Below are positions 25,233 through 33,753 of a DNA stretch of 64,000 nucleotides, piece by piece. The DNA is taken from NCBI GenBank assembly GCA_038205115.1, contig JBBRCE010000018.1, positions 26,356 to 90,355 on the forward strand, read 5' to 3'. This stretch comes from JBBRCE01 sp038205115. GTDB taxonomy: Bacteria > Planctomycetota > Planctomycetia > Pirellulales > JBBRCE01. The position numbers and the translations under genes are program-made. Under the pieces are notes generated by a model, which saw only the letters and a list, made by a program, of their open reading frames with translations, was not told where the DNA came from and made no database searches. How positions within the stretch are numbered: the first letter of the stretch is position 1; each line of letters begins with the position of its first letter.

Positions 25233-26018
25233 TTATTTCAATCGCGTGAAACCGTGCTTGGCAAAGACTTCCGTCGCTTTGTCCGAAAGCAAAAACTGCT
25301 GAAACTTCACGGCGGCCGGATTCTCTTTTCCGCGCTTGGTGAGCAGCAGCGGGTAAACGATTTTGTCGTAGCTCTGCGGATCGAACGTATGCACGACGGC
25401 CACCTGGTCCGAAATTTTGGCATCCGTCGAATACACAATCCCCGCTTCGGCCTCGCCACGGGCGACAAAGTTGAGCGTCGCCCGGACATCTTGGCCGCGC
25501 ACGATTTTCTTTTGGTCAACCAGATCGTCATAGACTTTTGCCGCCTTCAACGCCTGTTGCGCATAGATGCCGGCCGGAACGTTTTCGCCCGCTAGCGCCA
25601 GGTGTTTGACTTTGGCGTTGCGCAAGTCTTGCTGACTCGTCACCTTGCCCGGATTGTCCTTGGGCACAATCAGCACCAACCCATTGGTCAACAGCGGCTG
25701 CAGTTCCGCGGCCAGCCCCTCCGCTTTGACTTTGTCTGCCCACTGCTGGTTGGCCGAAAGAAACAGATCACCCGGCGCGCCGTTGATGATCTGATTGGCC
25801 AGCGCGTTGGATGGCCCCGCGCTGATGACAACTTTGCCGCCGCCATCTTTTTCGAAAGCTGCAGCCAATTCTGTCATCGCGTCTTTGGTGCTGGCCGCCA
25901 CCAAGATCAAGACTTTACTATCTGTGGGCTCGGCGGATCGCGCATCGCCGGCAGGCAGTGCGAAGAGCATGAAAAACGGAACGATCAAGTGAAGGTTAGC
26001 GAACTTGCGATCACTCAT
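25233..26018 (-). CDS. modA: Molybdate-binding periplasmic protein
   Basis: A 261-residue solute-binding protein. The signal peptide is LHLIVPFFMLFALPAGDARS. The mature part follows the ModA pattern: VLILVAASTKDAMTELAAAF, VVISAGPSNALANQIINGAP with the SS/SN oxyanion-binding loop, GDLFLSANQQWADKV, and GEAEAGIVYSTDAK. It captures molybdate or tungstate in the periplasm. It is the first gene of modABC. The 107 bases upstream should carry the promoter; no obvious ModE palindrome is seen, so control by the XRE/PBP-like protein at 5.8 kb is possible but unproven. Confidence 0.94.
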   Translation of the reverse strand: MSDRKFANLHLIVPFFMLFALPAGDARSAEPTDSKVLILVAASTKDAMTELAAAFEKDGGGKVVISAGPSNALANQIINGAPGDLFLSANQQWADKVKAEGLAAELQPLLTNGLVLIVPKDNPGKVTSQQDLRNAKVKHLALAGENVPAGIYAQQALKAAKVYDDLVDQKKIVRGQDVRATLNFVARGEAEAGIVYSTDAKISDQVAVVHTFDPQSYDKIVYPLLLTKRGKENPAAVKFQQFLLSDKATEVFAKHGFTRLK

Positions 26019-26125
26019 TCAATATCCATTTCCAGATAAAAAACAGATTCGACGCCACGCGTAACCCAGAGCGGCGACTGCTGATCGCTGCGAACGATTT
26101 TCGCCGCCTAGCGCTTTCACTGCTC

Positions 26126-27028
26126 TTAAAAACTTAGCATCTGCCGGTAGTCCACCATCCGCTTGTCGAGATCGGCGCGTTCGATCTGCTTCATACGATC
26201 GAGGCTAAAATCTTCTACGTTAAAACTGGCCACCACGGTGCCGTAGGCCATGGCCTCTTTAAGCGTTTTCGGTTCGAAATTGCCCTGCGAAGCGAGAAAA
26301 CCCATCATGCCGCCGGCAAAACTGTCGCCCGCGCCGGTTGGATCAATCACATCTGGCGTGGGGAAGGCCGGCATCACGTACGTTTCGTGCTGGCTGAAAA
26401 ACATCGCGCCGTGTTCGCCCTTTTTGATCACCACAAATTTCGGCCCCAGCTCGCGAACCTTGTGCCCCGCGCGAACCAGATTTTCTTCGCCCGTGAGCAG
26501 CTTGGCTTCGCTATCGTTCAGCACGAGTCCATCCAGACGCCGCAGCAATTGCAGCAGTTCGTCGCGCTGGATGTTGATCCATAGGTCCATGGTGTCGGCA
26601 ACAACCAGCTTGGCGCCCGGCACCTGCTGCATGGTCTTCATTTGTGTAAGTGGCGAGCCGTTCGCCAAAAACACGAATTGCGCCTGGCGATAATCGGCGG
26701 ACAGCACCGGATCGAATTTTTCGAATACGTTCAGGTGCACTTCCAACGTCTCGCGATCGTTCATATTGGGCTGATACTTGCCGCGCCAGCGAAACGTCTT
26801 GGCGCCCGGCACAATCTGCAGGCCAGCGGTGTCGATCTGTCGCTTCTTCAGCAGTTCGGTATGTTCGGCGGGCCAATCTTCGCCCACCACGCCCACCAAG
26901 CTGACGGGCGTGAAGTAACTGGCCGCATACGAAAAAAACACGGCCGACCCGCCGAGCACGTTGTCGCGCTTGGCGCTGGGTGTTTCGACGCTATCCAAGG
27001 CAACCGAACCGACGACCAACAACGGCAT
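26126..27028 (-). CDS. PfkB-family carbohydrate kinase
   Basis: A 300-residue sugar or nucleoside kinase of the ribokinase/PfkB family. It has the N-terminal signature around LGGSAVFFSYAASYFTPVSL, a lid region, and the C-terminal motif DVIDPTGAGDSFAGGMMGFL with the catalytic Asp in GAGD and the anion hole. The substrate is unclear: the FRWRGKYQPNMNDRETLEV segment is typical of a subgroup annotated simply as PfkB kinases. It transfers phosphate from ATP in the cytosol. The ATG four codons into the open frame gives the expected start MPLLVVGSVALDSVETP. It is divergent from the TIM-barrel gene, with about 200 bases between. Confidence 0.87.
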   Translation of the reverse strand: MPLLVVGSVALDSVETPSAKRDNVLGGSAVFFSYAASYFTPVSLVGVVGEDWPAEHTELLKKRQIDTAGLQIVPGAKTFRWRGKYQPNMNDRETLEVHLNVFEKFDPVLSADYRQAQFVFLANGSPLTQMKTMQQVPGAKLVVADTMDLWINIQRDELLQLLRRLDGLVLNDSEAKLLTGEENLVRAGHKVRELGPKFVVIKKGEHGAMFFSQHETYVMPAFPTPDVIDPTGAGDSFAGGMMGFLASQGNFEPKTLKEAMAYGTVVASFNVEDFSLDRMKQIERADLDKRMVDYRQMLSF

Positions 27029-27230
27029 GACCGACTCCAACCCAGGTGAGACGACGCTCGCCGGCAGCGAGCAGAATTTTTGCTGATTCTAGGCGATTTG
27101 GCCGCGGTTGCAAGCTGATTGCCCAGGCCACGCTCCGTACAGCCTCGCGGCGGCAACCCCTTGCAACCCGCGCGGCAGCTACCCACAATAGCACTTCAAT
27201 CAACGCGGCCCAATTTTTCCGAGTTCGTTC

Positions 27231-28244
27231 ATGCCTGACAATCCTACGGTCATCATTTCCGGTTTTGGCGACGAATCGGCCAATCAGAAAACGGCCGTTC
27301 AGCAATTTGCGGCAATGTCCGCCATTGGCCTGCAGTATTACAGTCTGCGTTTTGTGGATGTGGGCCGCGGCATCAAGAACGTCATGCAGCTCAACACGGC
27401 CGAAATCCAGAAGCTCCGGCACCTGGAAAACGAGTACGGCATGAACGTGGCCTCGATCGGTTCGCCTATCGGTAAGGTCAAGCTGATCGATGACGACGAC
27501 GGCACGTCGAACCGCTTTGTGCCGTTCAAAAAATACTTAGAAAAAGAAGTGCATCGGGCCTGCGAGTTGGCGCACGCCTTCGAAACCAAACTGATTCGCG
27601 GCTTTTCGTTTTATCATCCCAAAGGCAGCGACCCCTGGGAGCATCTCACGCAAACCGTCGATCAACTGGGCCAAATTGCCGAGATGTGCCTGCGCTCCGA
27701 TCTCACCTTTGGCCTGGAAGTCGAAGCCAACCTGGTGGGCCAAAACGGATTTATCCTGGCCGAAATTCAAAAGCAGTTGAACCATCCGGCCGTGATGCTC
27801 ATATTCGACGGCGGTAACCTCGTCTCGCAGGGCTTCACGCCCAAAGAAGTCTTTGAAAACTACGAGGCCATGCGCCCCACGCTGGGCTGGATGCACATCA
27901 AAGATTATCGCAATCCCAAAGGCTCCAAACGCAAAGCCCACGTGGACGAAGACGCGCTCAAAAACTTTGTGCCAGCGGACCTGGGCGATAGCGATCACCG
28001 CGCCATTCTGCGCGACTTCCGGCAGTACATTCCGGCGCTGGTCAAAAAACTCAAGCGTCGCGGAATCCCCGGCGTGTTTCTGGATCTCGAACCGCACGTT
28101 AAAGGCGGTGGGCAATATGGCGGTTTCAGCGGACCCGACGGCATGGGCGTGGCACTGCGCTCGCTCTGCCGCGTGCTGGACTTTGCCGAAATCAATTACG
28201 GCTTGCGTGATTATGACGACATTGTGGCCGCGCGCGGCAAGTAA
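27231..28244 (+). CDS. Sugar phosphate isomerase/epimerase-like TIM-barrel protein
   Basis: A 337-residue protein of the AP endonuclease 2/xylose isomerase-like superfamily. The pattern GLQYYSLRFVDVGRG..., HAFETKLIRGFSFYHP, LEVEANLVGQNGFILAE and GWMHIKDYRNPKG with metal-binding Glu, His and Asp residues fits a divalent-metal isomerase or epimerase. Planctomycetes carry many of these in sugar-degradation loci. The exact substrate is unknown. The first ATG is used; it follows the divergent PfkB kinase, which might act on a related sugar. Confidence 0.83.
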   Translation: MPDNPTVIISGFGDESANQKTAVQQFAAMSAIGLQYYSLRFVDVGRGIKNVMQLNTAEIQKLRHLENEYGMNVASIGSPIGKVKLIDDDDGTSNRFVPFKKYLEKEVHRACELAHAFETKLIRGFSFYHPKGSDPWEHLTQTVDQLGQIAEMCLRSDLTFGLEVEANLVGQNGFILAEIQKQLNHPAVMLIFDGGNLVSQGFTPKEVFENYEAMRPTLGWMHIKDYRNPKGSKRKAHVDEDALKNFVPADLGDSDHRAILRDFRQYIPALVKKLKRRGIPGVFLDLEPHVKGGGQYGGFSGPDGMGVALRSLCRVLDFAEINYGLRDYDDIVAARGK

Positions 28245-28355
28245 TTGCGTGGGTACAAATCAACGCTTGTGCGCCGCTCGCCGACCACCGGTCGACGCTC
28301 GGCCACTCGCGGCGGAGTGTCTCGGACGACATCAATCATTCCTTCGGAACCGAAC

Positions 28356-29156
28356 ATGAAAATCTCTCAACCCCGCGTTTTGATCGCAGTTCTCAGTTGC
28401 CTGTTGGGGGCGAATTCCATGGCGCACGGCAAAGTCGTTGGTAAGACAATCGATTACACCGACGGCGACGTCAAACTCCAAGGTTACCTGGCGTACGACG
28501 ACGCCAGCCAAGACAAGCGCCCCGGCGTGCTGCTGGTTCACGAATGGTGGGGCCGCAACGATTTTGTCGACGCCAAAGCGCGCGAACTCGCCGCCCTGGG
28601 CTACGTGGCGTTTGCGCTAGATATGTACGGCACCGGCGTGCAGGCCAAAGACGCCAAGGAAGCGGCCGAATGGGCCGGCAAGTTCAAAGGCAAGCCGCTG
28701 ATTCGCACCCGCGCGCAGGCCGGCTTGGATGTGCTGGCCCGGCAGCCGCAGGCCGATGCCAACCGCATCGCCGCCATCGGCTTTTGCTTCGGCGGCACCA
28801 CCTGTCTCGAACTGGCGTATAGCGGTGCCAATCTCAAGGGCGTGGCCAGCTTTCACGGTGGACTGGTTCCGCCGGCGGCAGCGGACGAAAAACGGATCAA
28901 AGCCAAGATCTTGATTTTGCACGGCGCCGACGACACCTTTGTTCCGCCCGAAGCGGTGGCCGCCTGCGAGCAGGGACTCACCAAAGCCGGCGCGGACTGG
29001 CAGTTCATCGCTTACAGTGGCGCGGTGCACAGCTTTACCAATCCGGAAGCGTCAAAACGCAATCTGCCCGGCACGGCCTACAACGAGCCTGCCGCCCGCC
29101 GCAGTTGGCGTGCGATGGAAGACTTCTTCAAAGAAATCTTCACGGCCAAGCGCTAA
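28356..29156 (+). CDS. Exported dienelactone hydrolase family protein
   Basis: A 266-residue alpha/beta hydrolase. The signal peptide is in VLIAVLSCLLGANSMAHG. The dienelactone-hydrolase pattern is clear: LLVHEWWGRNDFVDAKAREL, the nucleophile Cys in IGFCFGGTTCLEL, the Asp in HGADDTFVPPEAV and the catalytic His in YSGAVHSFTNPEA. Exported members of this group usually have esterase activity of unknown substrate. The frame is open from 28245, but the ATG at 28356 gives the signal peptide. The gene ends about 100 bases before the tRNA-Ser 3' end. Confidence 0.87.
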   Translation: MKISQPRVLIAVLSCLLGANSMAHGKVVGKTIDYTDGDVKLQGYLAYDDASQDKRPGVLLVHEWWGRNDFVDAKARELAALGYVAFALDMYGTGVQAKDAKEAAEWAGKFKGKPLIRTRAQAGLDVLARQPQADANRIAAIGFCFGGTTCLELAYSGANLKGVASFHGGLVPPAAADEKRIKAKILILHGADDTFVPPEAVAACEQGLTKAGADWQFIAYSGAVHSFTNPEASKRNLPGTAYNEPAARRSWRAMEDFFKEIFTAKR

Positions 29157-29257
29157 CGCCAGCGGCCGTGGCAACGCGCTGCTGCCCTAGGAATGCCGCG
29201 TCACGCTGGAAATCCGTACGACAATCAGCGACGAGCGCACTGCCCGCAATCTTCAAG

Positions 29258-29344
29258 CGGATGGGGAGGGATTCGAACCCACGGTGCAGTTACCCACACG
29301 GCAGTTTTCAAGACTGCAGCCTTAAACCACTCGGCCACCCATCC
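29258..29344 (-). tRNA. tRNA-Ser (anticodon UGA)
   Basis: Read on the minus strand, GGATGGG at the 5' end pairs with CCCATCC at the 3' end as the acceptor stem. A D-arm (GGCCGAGTGGTTTAAGGC), an anticodon arm with CAGTCTTGAAAACTG giving anticodon TGA, a long variable arm (GTGTGGGTAACTGCAC) and the T-arm GTGGGTTCGAATCCC follow. The long variable arm and the anticodon mark it as Ser-UGA for UCN codons. The 3' CCA is not encoded. Confidence 0.95.
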
Positions 29345-29515
29345 AACACCGACGTTTCCCGTGTCTCCCGCATTCCGGAGCAGGCCGAAAAAGGCTGCAT
29401 ACCCTTCCCCATACCCTGCGCGCCACCCAGAGACACCGCCCGCAGACACCCAAACGACGGCCAGAGACCATCATAACCCAGACGCCAGAAGATGGGGAGA
29501 GGTTCACTTTTGCAC

Positions 29516-29980
29516 CTAATCCGGCGACATGCCAGCCCGAATCGCTTCCGCACGTTCTATCTGCTTCCACTTCCGGTAGTTCTTCTCGTCCTTCGCTTGC
29601 AGGTAGCCAGCGACCGCCAATTGTGCCGCCACGTAAGCATCTATCGCCGAGCCGTTCCGCTTCGCGATTTCATAACGCTGTGCGAAATCGACCGCAGTTT
29701 CGTCGTAGGCTTTTTGAAGAATCGGACCAGAGGCATGGCCACCGAAAATCCAGATGCTGCTGACAACCGCAACCACGAACGCAGACAGATAGCCGGTGAG
29801 TTGGTACTTGGCCTTTTCCAGATGCCGAGCGGCTTGGGCTTTCCGCTTTTTCGCTTTGGCTCGCGACTGGAGCAGCGGCGAGACTTGGTGTTGCAGCGGC
29901 TGCCCACAGCCAGAACAGGCCACGTCCGTCGTCCAGTTGCTTTGCCCGCACGACGGGCAGATTTCGTATTCGACGCTCAT
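29516..29980 (-). CDS. Zinc-ribbon, single-pass membrane protein
   Basis: A 154-residue protein. Residues 5-25 hold a zinc ribbon with two CxxC pairs (ICPSCGQSN and ACSGCGQPL). A basic stretch (SRAKAKKRKAQAARHLEKA) precedes one membrane helix (LSAFVVAVVSSIWIFGGHAS), and the C-terminal 70 residues are helical and charged (FAQRYEIAKRNGSAID). The ATG at 29980 is right before the zinc ribbon; the ORF has an upstream in-frame start which I reject. It is the cargo gene of the putative element and I do not recognise its function. Confidence 0.72.
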   Translation of the reverse strand: MSVEYEICPSCGQSNWTTDVACSGCGQPLQHQVSPLLQSRAKAKKRKAQAARHLEKAKYQLTGYLSAFVVAVVSSIWIFGGHASGPILQKAYDETAVDFAQRYEIAKRNGSAIDAYVAAQLAVAGYLQAKDEKNYRKWKQIERAEAIRAGMSPD

Positions 29981-30054
29981 AATGAAGCTCCAAAGTAGGG
30001 GTTTGGTCCGTTGTATCACCAACGCGATGGCGGCGAAAGATTCCGCCGAAGAAT

Positions 30055-31233
30055 CTAATAAGTTGGAAGGCTCTCAATCGCAGCACGCCTTTGCTGGTCA
30101 TCGCCGTGGAAGTATCGCCGCAGCAACAGCGGCGTCGAAAGCCGGCAGATTTCCAAGATCAACTGCGAGTTCGAGACGTTGTTGACCACGTTCGTGATGA
30201 ACGTATGCCGCAAGCTGTGGAAGCCAAGCCGACCTTCCCGCGTATCACGGTCGATGCCAGCCATGTCGCTCAGCAGCATCGACGCAGCATGGTTCGCCCA
30301 AGCACCGGGCCACACCACCTCGTCTTTCGGTTTGCCATCCAGATAGGGGCGAAGCCGTTCGGCCAGAGCCAACTGGATAAGCTGCCGGTCGTGGCGGCGA
30401 CGTTTGCTGACCGTGGCGGCAAGCTGGATGTACGGCTGCGTGCCGGAAAGATGAAAGCTGCTCGGCGTCAAGCTGGCCAACTCGCTCGCCCTAAAGCCGG
30501 TGCCGCTGGCCACCAAGTACAGGTGGATGCGGTCGATGGCGTGCATGTAAATCCGCTGTTGCTTCTGCGTCTTGGCGACGACCGGATTTACAACGTCATC
30601 TTTCGCATTGCCGAGCAGCAGGGCGAACTCAGTCGGGCTAAAGGCTCGGCGTCGAAACGTCTGCGTTATATCCCCCTGGTACATCGTGCCGCTGGTTCGA
30701 GCCATCGGGTCATTCTCCACGCGATCAGCACGCCACAACCACCGCGTGTACGCCTTCATCACTTTCAAATAGTGCTGGCTGGTCTGTTGGCTCCAACCGG
30801 CTTTGCGTTTCTTGGCGATCCAGTTTTTGAGCGTCGTGGCGTCAACGTCGTTGACGAAATGGATGTTACATCCGGCGATCATTCGGACGATGCGACCTTT
30901 CGAGCAGGCCACGTGGGCGGCACAACGGCCATCGGCCAGCAGCGATTCGGTGTAATTCTCGATTTGGTCGGCTAGTGGCACGACCGCCCACTTGGCGTAC
31001 TGGTCATCTTTCGATTTGGGCTGTGTGGCTTGGATGGCCTTTTCGACGAAGGCGACGGCACGCTTGCGGGCCAAGCCTGCGTCGGCAGTCTGCAAACTGA
31101 CAACCCGCACTTTGGTTGGCGGGTCAACTTCGTACCGCCAGCGTTGGACGTAGTTTTTAGATTCAACGCCGCGTGAGCGTTGTTTGCGTGGTGATCCGAT
31201 GAGCCGATAGTCGGGGATTGCCGGGAGAATCAT
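30055..31233 (-). CDS. Tyrosine recombinase (integrase)
   Basis: A 392-residue phage-type integrase. The N-terminal core-binding domain is at about 85-185 (ENYTESLLADGRCAAHVACS, LKNWIAKKRKAGWSQQTSQ). The catalytic domain has Arg248 in SGTGFRASELASL, a basic beta-strand region, His339-x-x-Arg342 in LGFHSLRHTFIT, and the nucleophile Tyr374 in LLRRYFHGDD. The third His (usually in GHs) is replaced by CR in ICRLSTPLLL. These enzymes integrate and excise mobile DNA at attachment sites, often in tRNA genes; tRNA-Ser is about 700 bases away. The excisionase-like gene lies 60 bases upstream. Confidence 0.88.
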   Translation of the reverse strand: MILPAIPDYRLIGSPRKQRSRGVESKNYVQRWRYEVDPPTKVRVVSLQTADAGLARKRAVAFVEKAIQATQPKSKDDQYAKWAVVPLADQIENYTESLLADGRCAAHVACSKGRIVRMIAGCNIHFVNDVDATTLKNWIAKKRKAGWSQQTSQHYLKVMKAYTRWLWRADRVENDPMARTSGTMYQGDITQTFRRRAFSPTEFALLLGNAKDDVVNPVVAKTQKQQRIYMHAIDRIHLYLVASGTGFRASELASLTPSSFHLSGTQPYIQLAATVSKRRRHDRQLIQLALAERLRPYLDGKPKDEVVWPGAWANHAASMLLSDMAGIDRDTREGRLGFHSLRHTFITNVVNNVSNSQLILEICRLSTPLLLRRYFHGDDQQRRAAIESLPTY

Positions 31234-31293
31234 GTTGCTTGCCTTTTTCCTTTATTGGAGATCGCGGCTCGGCACGCTCCAATTTTTCGGCGG

Positions 31294-31509
31294 TCAATCT
31301 TGGGCAGCAGCCCATGCGGCGACGGCGGACAGCAGCCAACGCTTTTTGCCGGTGATGCGGCGGGCTACCGGGAAGGTTCGACCCGGTGACTGGTCCGAAT
31401 CGAGCCGGTCAACAGTCCGTGTTGAAACGGCCAAGAAGGTGGCGACGGCCGATTTGGAGAGATAGCGGTCAGGCAGGTGGTCGGTGGTGCTGGCAGCGTC
31501 GTTTTCCAT
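31294..31509 (-). CDS. Excisionase-like small HTH protein
   Basis: A 71-residue protein with a winged-helix fold of the AlpA/MerR-like excisionase type: YLSKSAVATFLAVSTRTVDR is the recognition part, followed by the wing FPVARRITGKKRWLLSAVAA. Family members bind attachment-site DNA and direct excision, or regulate the integrase. Its place directly upstream of the integrase gene on the same strand supports this. It ends 60 bases before the integrase start. Confidence 0.75.
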   Translation of the reverse strand: MENDAASTTDHLPDRYLSKSAVATFLAVSTRTVDRLDSDQSPGRTFPVARRITGKKRWLLSAVAAWAAAQD

Positions 31510-31588
31510 ACCCTACTTAATACGCGCGCGGCGACGGCACCCCCTGGCTACTTGTCAAGAATCTCGAAATTCAACGGTTTTTCCATCT

Positions 31589-32368
31589 TCAACTTTCCTT
31601 CTTCGGTTCGATGATCTCTTGCAACGACATGGACAATTGATAACCGCTCATATCCGGCAACCGGATTTCGGCCAGGATCACATCGTACGAAACCGGCGAC
31701 GCGTTGCGCACTAAAAATATCGCTTCGCCGGCATTGCTGGCCGTTTCGACGAAGCAACCGTACGGTTCCAACAGTTTGTGAGCGCTGATCCGCACGCTCT
31801 CGTCATGGTCAACCACCAGCACTCGCCGACCACGCAACAGCGGATGGTTGTTGGCGGGCGTCAAGTAAGGCACAGCGTTGCGGGTTTGGCCGGGCGCGAT
31901 CGTCGCCCAGGCGGCATCGGGACGCAATAAACGCGTGATGAACATGATTTGGCCCGTGTGGTAGGCCGCGTGCGTCAGGCCGCGGAGCACGGCCTGCGAA
32001 ACCGTATGCGCCTCGCCACGGATGTTGACGAGTTGATTGAGATCCGAGCCGGCCAGGGTGTCGAGGGTCTCAAACACCGCCTGCCAACCCGCCATCCAAG
32101 CGGAGAGCAGATTTTCGCGACTGTCTTGCGGCTCGATGCGAAATTCTGAGTCGCGGTCTCGCTCGGGCTTATCGCCGTCGGCCGTGAGGAAATCGGTCCA
32201 GCGCGAGTACAAGTTGCCGCTCAGGTGCTTGACGATCAGCGCCACGGAATTGACATCGCCCGACGGACGACGGAAAAAATCGTCATCGCCCAGTTGTGCA
32301 ATGGCTTGATCCGCCAGTTTCTTGTGACGTTGAAATTCACGCTTGGCGTTATCGATCAGATCAGACAT
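31589..32368 (-). CDS. DinB-like protein fused to a truncated, Glu-bearing receiver domain
   Basis: A 259-residue protein. Residues about 1-150 form a DinB/DUF1572-type four-helix bundle, with the probable metal ligands His48 (IVKHLSGNLYSRW), His133 and His137 (LTHAAYHTGQI). From about 181 a response-regulator receiver begins (RRVLVVDHDESVRISAHKLL). The phosphorylation site is Glu234 (ILAEIRLPDMSG) instead of Asp, and the chain ends at residue 259, so the second half of the receiver, with the Thr and Lys, is absent. The stop is in the middle of what should be a domain, within 80 bases of the edge of the integrase element. The protein is likely DinB-like with a degenerate, non-phosphorylatable tail. 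The ATG at 32368 is chosen over an upstream start that adds 26 unlikely residues. Confidence 0.75.
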   Translation of the reverse strand: MSDLIDNAKREFQRHKKLADQAIAQLGDDDFFRRPSGDVNSVALIVKHLSGNLYSRWTDFLTADGDKPERDRDSEFRIEPQDSRENLLSAWMAGWQAVFETLDTLAGSDLNQLVNIRGEAHTVSQAVLRGLTHAAYHTGQIMFITRLLRPDAAWATIAPGQTRNAVPYLTPANNHPLLRGRRVLVVDHDESVRISAHKLLEPYGCFVETASNAGEAIFLVRNASPVSYDVILAEIRLPDMSGYQLSMSLQEIIEPKKES

Positions 32369-32707
32369 CGCCGTAAGTTCCCGGATTGGATGCGCTGGAT
32401 AAACTCGCATTGGTTGCCGAAGAAAGTTCGCTGCGTGCCGCCGCATTCTGCGAGTTTCTTGAGTCGTGCCACGTTGTTCATCATAGCCCAGCCTCCCGGT
32501 GTTCGGGAGCAGTCGGATGCTGCCGCTCGATCAAGCTTCCCTCCCTACAACGTCCCGATTGACACGTTATCCCCAACGCTCGCCAACAATTTTGGGCATC
32601 GGTTTGCCGGCGTTTGTGGGCAATTGCTCGACGAGTTGCCCTGGCGACGGAATTGACTTCGCAGGCGGAGCAAGCGCAAGGATTTTGACCGCTAGCAACC
32701 TGCTAGA
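32369..32707. other. Intergenic region, no gene seen
   Basis: About 340 bases between two divergent genes. No domain-bearing open frame is visible and I see no convincing terminator or repeat. It must carry the promoters of the DinB-like gene and the 32.7 kb gene. Confidence 0.45.
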
Positions 32708-33622
32708 ATGAGCGAAGTTGGCCCTGAGGTTGACGCGGGTCGGCCGGCGGTTTGCATGAGCTTACGTTTCGAAATGGCACCGGGGAGTGGCGACGCAATG
32801 GTGATGCTCGAAGGGCAGGAGCCCGTAGTTCAATGGTTGGATCAAACCTCGCAACAATATCTGGGCCAATGGAATCGGTTGGTCAGTACCACCAACTGGG
32901 AGAAAGGCCGAATCATCACGCTCTGGCGCAGCGAACTGATGTCGGCCAACGCCGAACCGAACGGCTTTTCTGACGACGCTTGGAGTCGCCGCGTTGGCAA
33001 TGTCACTGGTCAGCACGTGGGCCGTTTGCGCCGCGTGTACGAGCGATTTGCTGCCAGCCACGACAGCTACCAAGGCCTGTATTGGAGCCATTTTCAGGCT
33101 GCGCTGGATTGGCACGATGCGGAAATGTGGCTCGAAGGCGCGGTGCAAAACGATTGGTCGGTCAGCACCATGCGCACGCAGCGCTTCGAAACGTTGAACC
33201 CGGTGGACGAAGCGCCGCCGCGCGAAGATGACCTGGTTGTGGCCGAAGTGGACGAAGATTCCGGCGAAGCTGACGCAGCGTCGGCGTTGCGCCAAGGCGA
33301 CGTCGAACAGATTCAGCCGTTTGGTAAATCGCAAGACCGAGGCGCTTTTGATGGCCGCAGTCCCGAATCCGATGCCGCAGCCGACTCCGCCAAGGCCGCG
33401 CCGTGGGAAGCTGCCCAGCGCGCGGAACAGCCAGGCGCGGAAGCGGTTCGCCCGTTTGCGCGGCTGGCCGAGTTGCCCAGCGATTTGGCCGACGCCTTCG
33501 AAAGTTACAAGTTGGCGCTGCTGCGCCACAAGCTCGACGGCTGGCAGCAAATCTCTCGCAGCGACGCCATTGCCTCGCTCGATGCGTTGAAAGAGTTGGC
33601 GCTTGCGCCCAGCGAGGCATGA
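32708..33622 (+). CDS. Conserved hypothetical protein
   Basis: A 304-residue protein. An N-terminal alpha-helical part (VVQWLDQTSQQYLGQWNRLV) is followed by WHDAEMWLEGAVQNDWSVST, a long acidic and alanine-rich linker (about 180-255) and a C-terminal helical part (DLADAFESYKLALLRHKLDG). I do not recognise the family. The N-terminal helical part weakly recalls DUF1016/DUF3102-type helical domains. It precedes mtdB by 131 bases on the same strand and could be co-transcribed. An alternative start is at 32756. Confidence 0.65.
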   Translation: MSEVGPEVDAGRPAVCMSLRFEMAPGSGDAMVMLEGQEPVVQWLDQTSQQYLGQWNRLVSTTNWEKGRIITLWRSELMSANAEPNGFSDDAWSRRVGNVTGQHVGRLRRVYERFAASHDSYQGLYWSHFQAALDWHDAEMWLEGAVQNDWSVSTMRTQRFETLNPVDEAPPREDDLVVAEVDEDSGEADAASALRQGDVEQIQPFGKSQDRGAFDGRSPESDAAADSAKAAPWEAAQRAEQPGAEAVRPFARLAELPSDLADAFESYKLALLRHKLDGWQQISRSDAIASLDALKELALAPSEA

Positions 33623-33753
33623 TCCCAGCGGCAAGCGGCGCACTACCGCGCTGCTTGCCGGCGGGGCAAAAATGCACCACAATCGCAGCACGCGTCGCAA
33701 TTCGGGCGACGCAATTCAGGCGACATCTTTGCGGCCACCGGGAGTTTTACACC

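Larger units (their letters stand above)
29345..31550. mobile_element. Putative minimal integrative element next to tRNA-Ser
   Basis: A tyrosine recombinase, an excisionase-like HTH protein and a zinc-ribbon membrane protein, all on the minus strand, fill the stretch between the tRNA-Ser 5' side and the DinB-receiver gene. tRNA genes are common integration targets. However, the element lies on the 5' side of the tRNA, and I could not find a convincing direct repeat of the tRNA end; a partial match (GATGGGGAG...TTC) occurs at 29491. The boundaries given are approximate. Confidence 0.5.

Noticed and set aside
29491..29506. Partial copy of the tRNA-Ser 3' end as an attachment site
   Set aside because: Only about 13 of 15 bases agree and the position and orientation do not bracket the integrase; too weak to call an att site.
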